DNA from: Megalonaias nervosa
Taxonomy: Eukaryota > Mollusca > Bivalvia > Unionida > Unionidae
Assembly (NCBI GenBank): GCA_016617855.1
Contig: JAECUM010000794.1
Coordinates: 1 to 64,000 of the forward strand
DNA: 64,000 nucleotides
Direction of reading: 5' to 3'
Shown here: one piece after another, positions 47,783-59,543 of the stretch
How the letters are laid out: the number at the start of each line of letters is the position of its first letter
Position numbering within the stretch: the first letter of the stretch is position 1
Notes under the pieces: generated by a model
The model's input: only the letters and a program-made list of their open reading frames with translations
Databases searched by the model: none
Told to the model about the DNA's origin: nothing
Made by a program: the position numbers and the translations under genes

Positions 47783-47982
47783 TGATCTTAACAGACCCCT
47801 TAATTTTAATGGGCCTCTTAATCTTAATAGACCCTTTAATCTTAAGAGACCCTAAATCTTAACAGACCCCTTAATCTTAACAGACCTTTAATCCTAACAG
47901 ACCCCTTAATCTTAATAGACCCTAAATCTTAATAGATCCCTTAATCTTAACAGACCCTAAATCTTAATAGACCCCTAAATCT
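47783..47982. repeat. Minisatellite, 17-18-bp unit
   Basis: About eleven copies of (C)TTAATCTTAA(C/T)AGACCC with variants lacking one segment. Confidence 0.93.
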
Positions 47983-49171
47983 GTCGGTTATGATATAACC
48001 CCTAGTACAAGACAAGTACAAAGTTTGGTTGGGGAACCTAAGTTCTGTGGAAATCCAATTTTTCTTGTCACAATAATTATGACCTTTGACCTTCCTTACC
48101 CTAAATGAAACCTATTTACAAAGTGTGATAATGACAGACATGGATAACTCAAGTTATTCTGAGGAACAAAGGATGAATGGATGGATGGGAGGGAGGGAGG
48201 ACATCATAACATGGTTATCCTCCTTATGGCAGGAATATAATAAATTTACAAGCTGATCATCTATACACTGTCCTTAAATAATTTTTATACTAAACCAGAA
48301 AGAAGACTTATATCAGTCTATTATCGAGGGCTATTATTTGGACATTGCTAAGAAATTCACAGTACCCACTAAGAAACTGTATCCTTGTAGCATGTTTATT
48401 AATGAAAGGATTTACTGGTACTGCCAAAACAAGGTTTTAGTTCCTGTAGAAAAAGAAAATATTTTAAGGGTATAGCAAAACCCAAGACACAGGAATTGAC
48501 ACCTGTGCTAGTGCATGGCTGCTAAACATTTATTTTTCTCTCTTTAACCAATACATGCTGTACCCTGACAGCGTTAATAGTCGTATATTTCTGATCTACA
48601 GATCATTAATGACAACTAGACAAACAATCTGCCATGGAGAAAAAGTGTTGGAGCCTGATAATATCCAATTATAAATCAAGAAAATACAAAAATCGCTTTT
48701 ATTTTTCAACCAAATTTGATGGAAACTAAGCAGTCTTCTTATCTTTTAAGTATCAAGCAATAAATCATTAGTATATAGCAACACAGATTTACTGCTATAG
48801 GTACATGTAGCTTTTTTGTAAAGTAGACTCTTATTCAAAAGAACATGGTACAGTGTCAGCAAGGACACGGACTTCACATGATTACACTGGATCACAAATA
48901 TTGACAACTGAACAAAACAAAAATGACCCAAAGAGAGCTAAATTTAGGCAAAGCACTAGAGCGAACACCCCAATACATAGTTCAAAAGAATTAAATTGCT
49001 GGATTAAGTGATTATCATTTATGGCAGAACAAAAACTGTATAGTTAAAACCAGTCAACCATCCAACAAATAGTACTGGAAACAGGTATGTGAAAATGTAC
49101 ATGTACCTCTTGTATTGATCTAAAACCTGAATGATCACCTTATGCATGGCTGTCAAAATTGAACTACAAAC
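47983..49171. other. Intron flank of distal first exon
   Basis: A GATGGATGG/GAGGGAGG tract at about 48172-48200; otherwise no gene or element supported. Confidence 0.5.
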
Positions 49172-49239
49172 CTTCGCTGTGGAGGAAATGTCACCCTATC
49201 TTTTGGGGAAAATGGTCTGTGTCCCTCCTCATCAGCCAT
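49172..49239 (-). CDS. PTPN11-like: PTPN11-like alternative first coding exon, distal
   Basis: 68 bp: 22 codons plus two bases. ATG at 49239-49237. Peptide MADEEGHRPFSPKDR, then VTFPPQR, joining as QRRWFH with the N-SH2 exon. Donor CGAAG|GTTTGT, phase 2. Homologous to 37808-37711 at both ends (MAD(D/E)EE, TFPxQR), but ten residues shorter and lacking the FSYPSI segment. Start context ATGAAATGGC is identical in the two exons. A pyrimidine-rich acceptor-like sequence (TTGACTTCACTTTAG) lies about 25 bp upstream, so a 5' UTR exon further up is possible. The intron to the N-SH2 exon would be 34 kb. Role: alternative N-terminus ahead of N-SH2. Confidence 0.75.
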
Positions 49240-51149
49240 TTCATTGTCCAAAAATTACTCCTCACTAAAGTGAAGTCAAAGTAACAAGATCCAATGAAGA
49301 CATCACTCAAAATGGTTAACACTCAACCAAAAGGAAATGACACTAACTATATATGTCTTGAGATTTACACAAGCAGAATGCCCTCTCTATAGCTTAGCAC
49401 TGAGTCAGATAAGTGCTGATATTACTTCCTCCTTATTATCACCAAATGGGGTACCAATGCAGGGTTGAACTATATGACCCTCTATTTTCTTCTGGTCTAC
49501 TGCATGAGTAAATAACTACATCAAGCTTTCAAGTTTTAATATAACAAAGGGTTGAATTATTTTTTAAAAATTTTCTTATACATGGGTAGCAGGAGCAAAT
49601 ATTTTATAATTTTATATATTCATGTTTTAATTAGGCAGAAGTGGGTATTTTATTATTTTATGTAATCAATGTTCATTGATGAGTGAAATAAAGTCATCAG
49701 TTGCAATTATAGTTATTCTCATTTTACACATATTTAGCTGATTAGACAACCTTGAACCAGGATTACCTGTTCAAGTTTTGTTCACTCTGAGCAATGAAGC
49801 TACCCTGATTATTGTTCATGCAGAGTTGTTCTATTATATGACAAGTGGTAAGTAACTTTCTGATTGATTCGTTTGCTACTTGTCTGTATAAACAACATTG
49901 CATGAACAGCATATCAGTGGTGGTCATTCCATTGAAGCTTCTAAAGGGTGCTAGTCATGGGATTGCAGTTAGAAAAGTGCCTGATCATTCTTTTACTTCA
50001 AGGAAAATGTGATTTGATCTTTGTCCCATATGATAATGTAAATAGATTTATAATATAGTTAATGTAACAGTTTTGTTTATATGTACTCTGCATATTTCTC
50101 TGAAATGTATGTTGATGTATTTTAGTACATCTACCTTTAATGGGTTATCAACCTGCATATTCTTTTCTGAGCCTATCATTCTGTCCATATGCTTGTCTGT
50201 CTATATGTATGTCTGCTCTCTACTTTTGCTCTACACACTGATTGTTTTGTATTTTGGTTTATTTGGTCCAATATCTGTCTAGATGGATAATTAATAAATA
50301 TATGGGGTAGTAATTGAATGTACTGTAAACTGAATCAATGTATACATGCAGAACAATAATGCACTGATGACAGTATTGTTATTTATAGTTGTAGTAAATG
50401 TATTTGTATTGTATTTGCAGGGTGTAAGAAAGCAGGAGAAATGTATTTATTTATTTATTTATTTACCAACCTCATGCACAATAAACCCAATTTCTTATAA
50501 CAAATACTGCACCTGTATTTTCTATTCTGTGAGTAGAAGGTAAGTGCTGTAACACATGTAGTACTGGAAAGTATTCAGCTAAATGTTCCAGGAAAAACAA
50601 AAACTGATATTGACTACCAAGAGTTACTTTCTTTTTTAAAGGAAACGAGTCAGTTTCTTTGGAAAGGAATTTTTATGATCTTTTCTCTTTCATAACTTCA
50701 AAAAGAAGTACTAATAGATATGACCAACTTCCAGCAATGTATGAAATGAGTATCGATAATTTTCCTGCTACATTTTCACTGGCATTCAGCCAATAAGAAA
50801 TTGCCATCTGGCTCACTGAAAGAGGTGATTGACACAGTTTTTATCCCTTAAGACTTTTGACTTTGACCCTGACTTCAATAAAAGCCTGCTAGATTGCTAC
50901 TTCTATTTCATGACTTAACATTTACTACAAATAACATGTTAACATTTATTCATGAGATTTACCAAGATTAACAGTGGGGAAACATTGTGATAAAACAACC
51001 GGATAATTTCTGGGTAAGATGAATGATAAAACTGAGTAAACCAAATGTTTTCTCCCAAACTGAGGCATACAGATGAAACCGCTGTATTCTCAAGGATGTT
51101 AAGATTTTTTCATCATAACTGTGAAGGAAACTTTGAAATAGAAAGGACT
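49240..51149. other. Upstream sequence, nothing recognised
   Basis: A/T-rich with (TTTA)n at about 50438-50465. No promoter class, gene or repeat could be supported. Confidence 0.5.
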
Positions 51150-51239
51150 ATGGCGCTTGTACTTTTTACCTCTTTGATACGTCACATGCAGTGACATCAG
51201 TTTCTAAAAACAGATTTTCGGACAAGGCGAACCAGCATA

Positions 51240-51406
51240 ATGGCAACCAGTGATACTTTCCGTATTATTCTTCTTACTGAAAACAATGTACCAGGCGCTA
51301 AATTTGTTCATCTCAAAATAGATGAGCATTCCAATACTCAGTTACAGCAATGGTTAGAATGTCGAGGCCTGCCCAAAAACGGAAAAAGAAGCATACTGCT
51401 TAAAAG
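51240..51406 (+). CDS. SAP-like first exon of the transposon's second gene (truncated gene)
   Basis: 167 bp, uninterrupted, ending at a consensus donor (AAAAG|GTGAGT). ATG at 51240. The peptide begins MATSDTFRII, has VPGAKFVHL, then LQQWLECRGLPKNGKR and SILLKR. (L)xxWLxCRGLPxxGK(R/K)xxLxxR is the SAP DNA-binding helix-extended-helix motif, common at the start of YqaJ-nuclease-type proteins linked to ISL2EU elements. Downstream exons that would carry the nuclease are absent within the element. The exon itself has no stop or frameshift, so it looks younger, or better preserved, than the opposite-strand transposase. Link to YqaJ is inference from known element organisation. Confidence 0.65.
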
Positions 51407-51857
51407 GTGAGTCAAAACAAATATGTCGGGACATAGTGTTTTTCTTTTCTGGACTACGATCGTTTCTTGAATTGTGCATTTTGTATCTTGTATTTTCAAT
51501 ACTCTTCTGTATGCAAAGTGTTGTAAATAACAAAAATGTTATTTTTTTCCTATCTGCAGTGTATTTTATGTATACATTAATCATACAAACCAGAAGTCAC
51601 TTTGACATGTGTTTGATTTATAACTGTACATTCTTGTATGGTTTTATACCGTTTGAAACAATAAGACACCCCATAACTGTTACTGTTATTTAATGGGGTT
51701 TTTGTTGCTATTGTTATTCTTCTACTCATTATTATTATTATTGTTATTATTAATATCGAAAATAATCCCAGTAATTTTGGCATAATTGCATGGGTATGTA
51801 AGTAATAAAAGTTACTGTTATGTCTTAATGATTATTTTTGCTATTGTTATTCTTCTA

Positions 51858-51902
<45 letters not shown>

Positions 51903-52059
51903 GTTGTTGTTGCCGCAGATGGCTGTGATGAATGTTCCCTGGTGTGACTTTGTGGTTTAGTCAGATGTAGACTGTGTAATTCTTAGGATCAGATTTGATG
52001 AATCTTTGGAACAGTATAATGCACAAGTTGATAGAATTTCATAACCAATACATATGCCC
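51407..52059. repeat. Interior of the collapsed transposon, simple repeats
   Basis: (TTA)n tracts at about 51728-51760 and 51857-51912. The two are preceded by the same GCTATTGTTATTCTTCTA text, so this segment is duplicated. No catalytic transposase region remains. Confidence 0.7.
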
Positions 52060-52497
52060 TCAATATTTTGAGATGCAAATTCCAAGGGAACTGCCCCCAA
52101 TTAAATTGTCTGAACGAAGTGTTGTTAGGATTCTGAAAACTGACTAAACAGTTGAACCTATAATAAATACACATTGAGAAAAGATAGGCTGAATACTAAG
52201 TGGGATTACTTTCTGTAACAGTCTAAATTTCGTAATTCTCTCAATGGACCGTTCAACATGTATCCTATGCTTGGCAATATCTTCAGTTAGTGCAAACTAC
52301 ATATATATGCATCCTTCGTCACATTTTTTTATGATTGAATCACGTCGGCCACAATGATGTACCCATAGCATATTCCTTTCTCTCTCTTTGCCAGGCTTTG
52401 GAAAACCGTGTCCAAATCCAATGAACCAAACACCATCTTTCTGGCATCTCAAATCACTTGTACATAAACCATAGCAACAATGCTTCGTGGTCACCAT
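52060..52497 (-). pseudogene. THAP-DDE_Tnp_4 transposase with internal deletion
   Basis: From ATG (52497) the frame encodes a THAP-like zinc-finger start: KHCCYGLCTSD, GVWFIGF, FPKPGKERERN, LWVHHCGRRDS. The C-terminal half of the finger is missing. After a TAG (52299-52297) the same frame continues FALTEDIAKHRIHVERSIER, then ITKFRLLQKVIPLSIQ and a second stop near 52146. The (A)xxRIHVERxIxRxKxFxxLxxxIPL motif is the C-terminal end of DDE_Tnp_4 (PIF/Harbinger and ISL2EU-type) transposases. The catalytic core between the two parts is gone, in frame. Non-functional. Confidence 0.8.
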
Positions 52498-52756
52498 ATC
52501 AAATAATTACTTTCCCAGAAGAATATACAGCTTGTTAATTGATTTCAAAATGCTGCCAGCATACATGTTACTACATGTCACTAGCGGCTTTGTCCGAAAA
52601 CAATATGGCCGCAGCCGGGGCAATGACATCATGGTTTATTTTTAACACAAGGCTGAATTAAGTACAAGTGCCATTAGGAAAATGTAACCTGCACATAATA
52701 AGTGTTTCTATATTTACTGTGTAAGAGTTTCCCAGAGTAATTTCTAATTTTGACAT

Positions 52757-52910
52757 CATTATTTGCTACATGTACATCAAACCAAGGAAACTGGAGCTAT
52801 GAGCCTTTCCCAAGAACACAGAGACAGCCAGTCTAAATTGACCTGGGTAGGTACTGAACCCAGAACTCATAGATTACTAGTCAGATGCTCTACCAAATAT
52901 AGCCATCATG
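52757..52910 (-). mobile_element. tRNA-like SINE fragment, family 4
   Basis: Minus strand: TTTGGTAGAGCATCTGACTA (A-box region, tRNA-like) and CTGGGTTCAGTACCTACC (B-box region). A body with TTGGGAAAGGCTCATAGCTC follows. A genuine tRNA is unlikely, as the acceptor stem does not pair. Confidence 0.6.
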
Positions 52911-53038
52911 GTTTCCACTGACAGAATAATCTAAGATGTATATTAAATTTTTAAATCACCCTAAATGACCAATAAATTTTTTCCTGACATTACCTATATA
53001 CATGTATTTTCATGAAACAATTGATTCTATTACAGTGA

Positions 53039-53076
<38 letters not shown>
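53039..53076. repeat. (TTA)n microsatellite
   Basis: About 12 TTA units. Confidence 0.96.
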
Positions 53077-53112
53077 GTGTGCTTAGCAGTAGTTATAGTA
53101 GCAGTAGTAGTA

Positions 53113-53300
53113 GGCCAAAAAAAAAGAGGTATATTTCTAGTCGACCCTAGCACTGTTTTCCCCAACGGTAAAGAGAAAAAAAAACGAACAAAATAAAAAT
53201 CACAGAAAATCATACTAAATATATGAGAACGACCTGCCTACAATAATTTTAAAACCAGTGCAACAGAAACACACATTTTTTTCACGGCCTTATCAATGTT
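53113..53300 (+). repeat. Dispersed repeat, second copy of the 12462-12690 family
   Basis: GCACTGTTTTCCCC, A-rich stretch, AATTTTAAAACCAGTGCAAC, GAAACACACATTTTT. Confidence 0.75.
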
Positions 53301-54206
53301 ACTATCCTAACAGTATGTCCCCAAACATCCTCCCATCCATACCACAGCATACGTCACTGACTCTTTGTTTTCAAGTTCAGTTTCAAAAGAATTTAGTTTT
53401 GAATCATTAACTTTGCTGGGTGGCATCATCACAAGTCACTGGGAACAATTGTTTTGCTCCTTATCACACATGGACACATGCACTGAGAATTCCTCATTTC
53501 TCATGAATATGTATAAACCTGAATAACCAATCTCTGCAACCACCTGAGGACATTTTCTTGCCACAGTGACCCAAAATGATTTTTCATGCTGTCTGAATCA
53601 GCCAATCAAAGTTTCTGTCAAACTCATTTATTGATCCATAAAATGGGCAACTTTCACTAAAGTGTAGAAGATTCTTATATTCTGCTGTGACAATATATAT
53701 TTTTTATGTGTACTCATGAAAAATGAGGATATCTAAGCACAGGTATCAATGGGTGACAAAGGAGCATAGCAGAGTGTCTGATATGGCTTGTGATGAGTGA
53801 TGGATGCATGCAACGTGGAACACTATCCCCTTATAACAAAAAAAAAATGAATGTTTGCTTCATTATAACTCATCACTTGACTTCAGTTAATTTGAGTGTT
53901 AACATTAGTTTCCCAGGCTCTTTCATGATGGAGTCATGAGATCTAATATGGGGATGCATCTTTTTAAGTACTACACATTTAGTAGGAAAATAGGTCAGTG
54001 TGACCTGCACAGCATGTTTCACTAACTTAAAATATCAAGTTTACATTGTTTCATAATAATGAAATTTCACAGGAGTTTCACATTCATTAAAAATGTCCAT
54101 ATTATTTTATAAGTCAAAAGTGTCAAAGTTAAGGTCACTAATCTATAAAATTCTTATTTTATACTTTATGCTTGTTTTTATAAAGGCTTCAAAATGCTGT
54201 CATATC
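53301..54206. other. Upstream DNA, nothing recognised
   Basis: Fragments of CAGTGACC(C)AAAATGATTTTTCA-like degenerate array text near 53550-53650; no gene. Confidence 0.4.
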
Positions 54207-54682
54207 AGGGATTTACAATAAACTTGCCCAAATCCCGGGACAAGTTCAAATTCAGTTCAGGCAAGTTCAAATGTACAAGGCACTAGCCCGCAGTTTAGTA
54301 CACTAAATTGAGAGAGGGATACAAGATGCAAGAAATTTTAGTGAACAACGGTGTCTGGGTAAAATACAGTAAGTGAGCTAATTACTGACAAGGATTGTGT
54401 TCAGTTCCTAATGCTTTATGTTCTGCAAGATTTATACCCTGCAATCTTGCAGTTTTTTTCACCTATTGTATGTTATTTCCGTCTTTTAATCAAAGTCCTG
54501 GTCAATATTACATTTTCTCATGCAGAAAATGCGATGTTATACAAATATTTACTATTTAAAGTAAGTTTTGACAAATAAGGAATAAATATTTATATTTTAA
54601 CTATTAATTACATTGTAATCATAAATATATGTACATATCACGGATTGGCTGACTTTTAGGTTCTAAGTTAGCCTCAGGGAGT

Positions 54683-54775
54683 TTGTTGTTGCTGTTATGG
54701 GGCTTAGTGCCATTTTTCTGCACAAGATAGACTATACATGGCCGCCAGTATAAATGGCGGAGGAAGAACCCAGTA
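54683..54775 (-). mobile_element. SINE family 2, tail fragment
   Basis: TTGTTGTTGCTGTTATGGGG, CCATTTTTCTGCACAAGATA, ACATGGCCGCCAGTATAAAT, then truncated after GAGGAAGAACCC. Confidence 0.85.
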
Positions 54776-55187
54776 AAACAGTGTTTCAGTGATTGTTTTG
54801 ATGCATGTTGCCATTTTTTTATTGCAAGTAAGTGTTAACTGCTACAAATAAAACTTGTTAGATTCTTTTTTTACAGGTATATTTGGAAATAAAAGGCACT
54901 TGTCTCTAATGATTAACTACCATGATTGTTAGGAAAATGTAGAACCCACAGGTGCTGCTTTTATTGATGTAATACTTACAGGTGACTAGAGATAAGCTGC
55001 TTAGCAAACAATTAAATGGACAAAATTATGTGTCTCAAATCATTCTAGAAAGTCAGATTCTCAAATATTCTGATGCGTGTCACTGATTTGAAAGTGATTT
55101 TATGATAATTATTAAATAAATGGACAAAACAAGTGTTGATAAATCCTTGAGTTGTGAAATATATATATAAATCATTAGTCTCGCTTT

Positions 55188-55190
<3 letters not shown>

Positions 55191-55220
<30 letters not shown>
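55191..55220. repeat. (CT)n microsatellite
   Basis: About 15 CT dinucleotides. Confidence 0.95.
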
Positions 55221-55223
<3 letters not shown>

Positions 55224-55469
55224 CTATCTATGTGTACTACTTAACATGTATTTTTAGATAACGTTAACTATCATCATATAGTTGTAAGGTGCAAACAGAG
55301 ATGCAAAGGAAACAAAGGTTTCAACAAATATAATGCAATTTCCTTAACATATACCATATACATGTATTGTCTTATTGTATTACTCATGCTGGGATATTAT
55401 GTTTGGGGCAAGCTCAGATTTTCTAAGGGCAAGTTCAATTTTCCAGACTTAAATCCATGGTTATATGTA

Positions 55470-58400
55470 TGTAGTTGTACTACATCTTCCATTACATACA
55501 TATTGTGGTTTAATTTTCATTAATATCAACAGTACACTGATTGATATCAATGTCATCTAAATTTAAATCTTTACCCCTTTCAGTCTTTCAGGTTGTGTGC
55601 AGTGGCACTGCTCACATGGGGATTCCCCTCCTCTCGTCTCTGGCTCAAACTTTTCCCTCTTTAATTTCATTATGGCAGTGGTGGTAGTGGACTCCACCCA
55701 TGCATACTGACCTAGATCCCATTCCACCAGCTCCACCCACCATCAATCAGAGATCTCCCTCTGAACTTGCCACTGTTGTATAGGATAATGCATACAAACT
55801 CTGGGCTGGCTGGGAGGGGTAGCGGGGTGGACAAGATTCTTGTAAACAAAATTTCAGGATGACAAACAGCTTCAACACAAAAATTTTGCTCTTATTTGTA
55901 AATGAAAAAAAACCAACCTACTTCTATCAGTCAAGCTAGCTGAAAATTATCTGGAGAGAAAAAAATTTAAAATAATTATCCTTGTTGATAAGAAAATCCC
56001 AAGCCCAACCTCCACCAATATGGTAAATCCCTTAGGGTAAGGTCATCTACCAGAAAAGTTTAGGTCGTGTTAGTTGGTCAATACCTTTGAAAAAGGTTAT
56101 CAACTACACAAGTTTCTCTTGTGCTAGCTGATCATCACTGTGGTGATAGTCAACATTAGACCACATCAGATAGTACTGAGGCTCCTATGAGGAAGTTTAA
56201 GTCGATAACATCATAAAAATACATTACATGTTGCTCTGTTTGGGAAAGGAAAGATTAATAACCAACAATACATTTAATTTGTTAAAGTACTTTACTTCTG
56301 TAAAACTATGTAACTAAAAAAAAAACTACTAAAAAAACATTTCCATTGTTTGTGCTTACGGATTCATGAAATTTCAAAATGTCGACATTCCTTAGAGAAC
56401 AAAATTTGCATTGCAGAGGTGCAAAGTACTAGCAACAAGAACTGAGTTACGATTCACTAAGGCCGCTTTGAGCATCTGCGGAAGAGTTCTTTAACACACA
56501 TATGCTGTATCTGAACTTTAATCAAAATTTAAATTTTTGGCCAGTTTGAACTTTACTGCAATGTACCAAGAAGTCATTTTAAAAATACAGTATTGGTATC
56601 GAAAATATAATTAAAATGTGTGGAATCATCCAAGGAAAGCTACGCTAGGCTAAATGAACATGTAGATAGGAAAAATGAAGGAGGCAAACAAAAATATGAT
56701 AGATCTCTCAGACGCACATTTTAAATGTTTAATATTCTAGGGTAAAAGAACTTCATACAGAAAGAGGAAGTATAAATCTCGCAAATGATATATATATATA
56801 TATGTATGGCACAGGTAACACTGATCATAAAACAATAAACATTAAATATCTACGTCACTATGTACACACAGAGTGCAATTCAGCAAACTTCCTAGCACAC
56901 ACAATATACTATTATGCATTTATTGGCCATTTCAAATCCTACTTGACAGAGTGTGCCAAATTTTGGTACTATGTGGAACAGTTAAATATACCTCTTCAAG
57001 TTCATGAAAAAATTGGAGAGACCGAGAAAGAGCAGAACGAGAATGTAGTAAATAAAGTATGTCCATGAGATAGTGTTGTATGCTGGATAAAAACTGGATC
57101 AACTGTAAGTTTATGTTAATAATTCAATTATCAATGACAAAAAATTCTATTAATTTGTTCACATGATGTCTTGCCAAAACTCTGGCTAATTTTCAAATAA
57201 CGAGATTGAGACTGAAACAATGGGAATGGTACAGAAATTAAGTTTAAACCCAAATCGGTGACCAATCTAAATAATAATTTACATCTCTTACATCCCAACC
57301 CCCTAACCCAACAACAACAATGCTGCCTTGAACTTTAACCTTGGTTAGATAGGTCACATGCAAAATGTTAAGTAATTACATCTGATACAAATTCTTTTTA
57401 AAAGTTTAACTTTGCATATCAACTGATGTCCATTTTAGTGTCTTTGCTTTCTAGAATATTCTAACATACATGTTTCACTAGAGTAATAAATCTTTTCAGA
57501 TGACCTCATAGCTTTTGCAACAAAAGCAAAAGGCCACCCAATGAAAGTAGACAGGATTAAGGTGATCTTTTTCTCCTGTGAGATATTAAATCAGGTGTCG
57601 AATATTGATTTTATATTCCATTGGTACAGTATTTACATGTACCTCAGAAGGATCCTCACAACTCTGAGCTATGAATACCAAAATCTAACATTGCATAAAA
57701 GTCTACACAGTTCACCGTTTGGTGTATACTGAAAAGCATTTAAATAAAGTATTCCAATAAAACCTATGGCACACTCTACAGTTTCATATTTTGCATGGGG
57801 TTAAGTTTTTAATGAAAAAGAAATTCCCATGTTTACCCCACTGATTATACCAGCTATTTAAAAATGACCTTGCATATCTTTGATTTTGTTGAAAGATTTC
57901 AGAAAGAAAATTGTAGGAAAATGAGTTGATCAATTTGTTTATATTTTATGTAGTTGGTAATTCATTCATAGCACTTTCAGAAACTGGAGCTTTCTAGTCT
58001 GGCAAAATTCATTTTCCTTATTTTAATAACTGCTGAAGTGTATTTTAGACTAATTCAGGTTAATTTTTGGAGCACATGGGAGCAGTCATTTTGGTCAGCT
58101 GTGTGGTTATATCATGTGCAATTTCCATAAGTACAGTATCCAATGAAATTTCTGCCATAGATATGAAAGTAACGGGGTATGCCAACAGTCTCTCCACTCT
58201 GCATGTAGCAAATGCAAACAACTTCACCTTACACCTGTCACTCTCTCAGAAGTTAATAATATCTGTAGAATGCCCCATATACTGCTTGTAAAACAAGAGG
58301 ACCAAGTGGTCATGAAATCACTCACCTGGCTGACATCTACCTTACTGCCAAAAACGAGCAGTGGGCCCAAAAAATCCAAGACAGTATGTGCTTCATGATG

Positions 58401-58790
58401 AAATCTCAACTGGGATTGGGCCATAAAGTAAGAAACTGATGGCAGGTAAACTGGTATGTGAGGGAATTTGAATTATCATGTAATGCATACATTACAACAT
58501 CACTGGATAAAAATGTACAGTTTACAATGGAGTTTAAAGCCTCCAGCATAAGTTATATATTCTGTATCCTCCATAATAATCTTTTCAAGCTGGAGGTTCA
58601 AAGCCTCCAGCATAATTTTCTGTATCCTCCATCATCCACAATTTCATCAATTTAGTGTACTGAGTACAAAGAATGAAATAGAAATTTTAACACTTCAATT
58701 TTCACACGCTGAATTGTTGCCTACATCTGGGAGGTTTCTTGTTTTGGAAGTTAACATTTTTGTTGGCACTGCATAGCCCATTTTGTGCTG
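55470..58790. other. Upstream DNA, nothing recognised
   Basis: Open frames at 56802-57068, 57541-57732 and 58067-58291 lack recognisable domains or splice signals. CTCCAGCATAA and GGAGGTT motifs repeat near 58540-58630. No gene supported. Confidence 0.45.
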
Positions 58791-58791
58791 A

Positions 58792-58839
58792 ATACATACA
58801 TACATACATACATACATAGATACATACATACATACATAG
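58792..58839. repeat. (TACA)n microsatellite
   Basis: About 12 units of CATA with one GATA. Confidence 0.96.
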
Positions 58840-59374
58840 TGTCCTAGTGATATAAGATGTATACTTTTTATGCAGTTTTTAATATGCACCAGGGACAATT
58901 ATTCAGTCTATTCCTTAAAGTATCATGTAAATGTGATCATACATGTATATTAACATACTTGAACTTGTGACCTATCATAACAGATCCTACTGCTTCCTTG
59001 TACAAGTCATGTAACAAGTGGTGCACTTGACTGAAAGACATCAAGACATTTTGCAAGTTAAAAGAAGATGTGTATCTACGGACTCGCATTATGTGCACAT
59101 TTACAATTATCATGACAACTGTTAGACAGAGTTTGACAGATCAATCAATCAAAAGACTGATATTTTAAGGCATGTTCCATTTGAGAAGATATACAACTTT
59201 ATTTTAAAACATATGGTTTATAAACAAATATATCTTTGTTTAGCTTTCAATGGGGGGGGTATCTAAACTTTTACTCAGCAGTATATGAGCATGAATGTGT
59301 TGATGTACAACTAATTCCTATCTATAAACTTATTTAACATAATTTTACAGATATATATACATATATAAATGTAC

Positions 59375-59540
59375 ATTTTTAATAAAATTTTACATTACAT
59401 TTAATATAATTTTACATGCATACATTTAAAATAATTCATTTAATATAATTTTACATGCATACATTTAAAATAATTCATTTAATATAATTTTACATGCATA
59501 CATACATTTAATATAAGTTTACATATATACATTTAACATA

Positions 59541-59543
<3 letters not shown>
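59375..59543. repeat. About 40-bp AT-rich minisatellite
   Basis: Three to four copies of ATTTAATATAATTTTACATG with CATACATTTAAAATAATTC. It abuts the (AT)n tract. Confidence 0.9.

Larger units (their letters stand above)
51152..52672. mobile_element. Collapsed ISL2EU-like DNA transposon (1.52 kb)
   Basis: Terminal inverted repeats: left GGCGCTTGTACTTTTT, right (inverted) GGCACTTGTACTTAATT. AT dinucleotides at 51150-51151 and 52673-52674 fit a 2-bp target duplication. A subterminal inverted pair TTTTCGGACAA(G/A)GC lies about 65 bp from the left end and about 80 bp from the right. Inside, the left end starts a SAP-like ORF on the plus strand and the right end a THAP-DDE ORF on the minus strand. 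That is the convergent two-gene plan I know for ISL2EU elements (THAP-DDE transposase plus a second protein with nuclease domain). The middle is mostly simple repeats, so most of both genes has been lost. Confidence 0.75.
54207..55469. mobile_element. Possible hAT-like element (weak)
   Basis: The left end CAGGGATTTACAATAAACTT and the inverted right end CCATGGATTTAAGTCTGGAA are weakly alike, each followed within 35 bp by (A)ACTTGCCC. No ORF and no convincing 8-bp duplication. It contains a SINE family 2 scrap (54683-54775) and (CT)n at 55191-55220. Confidence 0.25.

Noticed and set aside
52830..52905. tRNA-Thr-like gene on the minus strand
   Set aside because: tRNA-like A and B boxes, but stems are disrupted and a SINE-type body follows.
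56802..57068. 88-codon plus-strand ORF as a gene
   Set aside because: No recognisable domain, no splice or promoter context, low-complexity surroundings.
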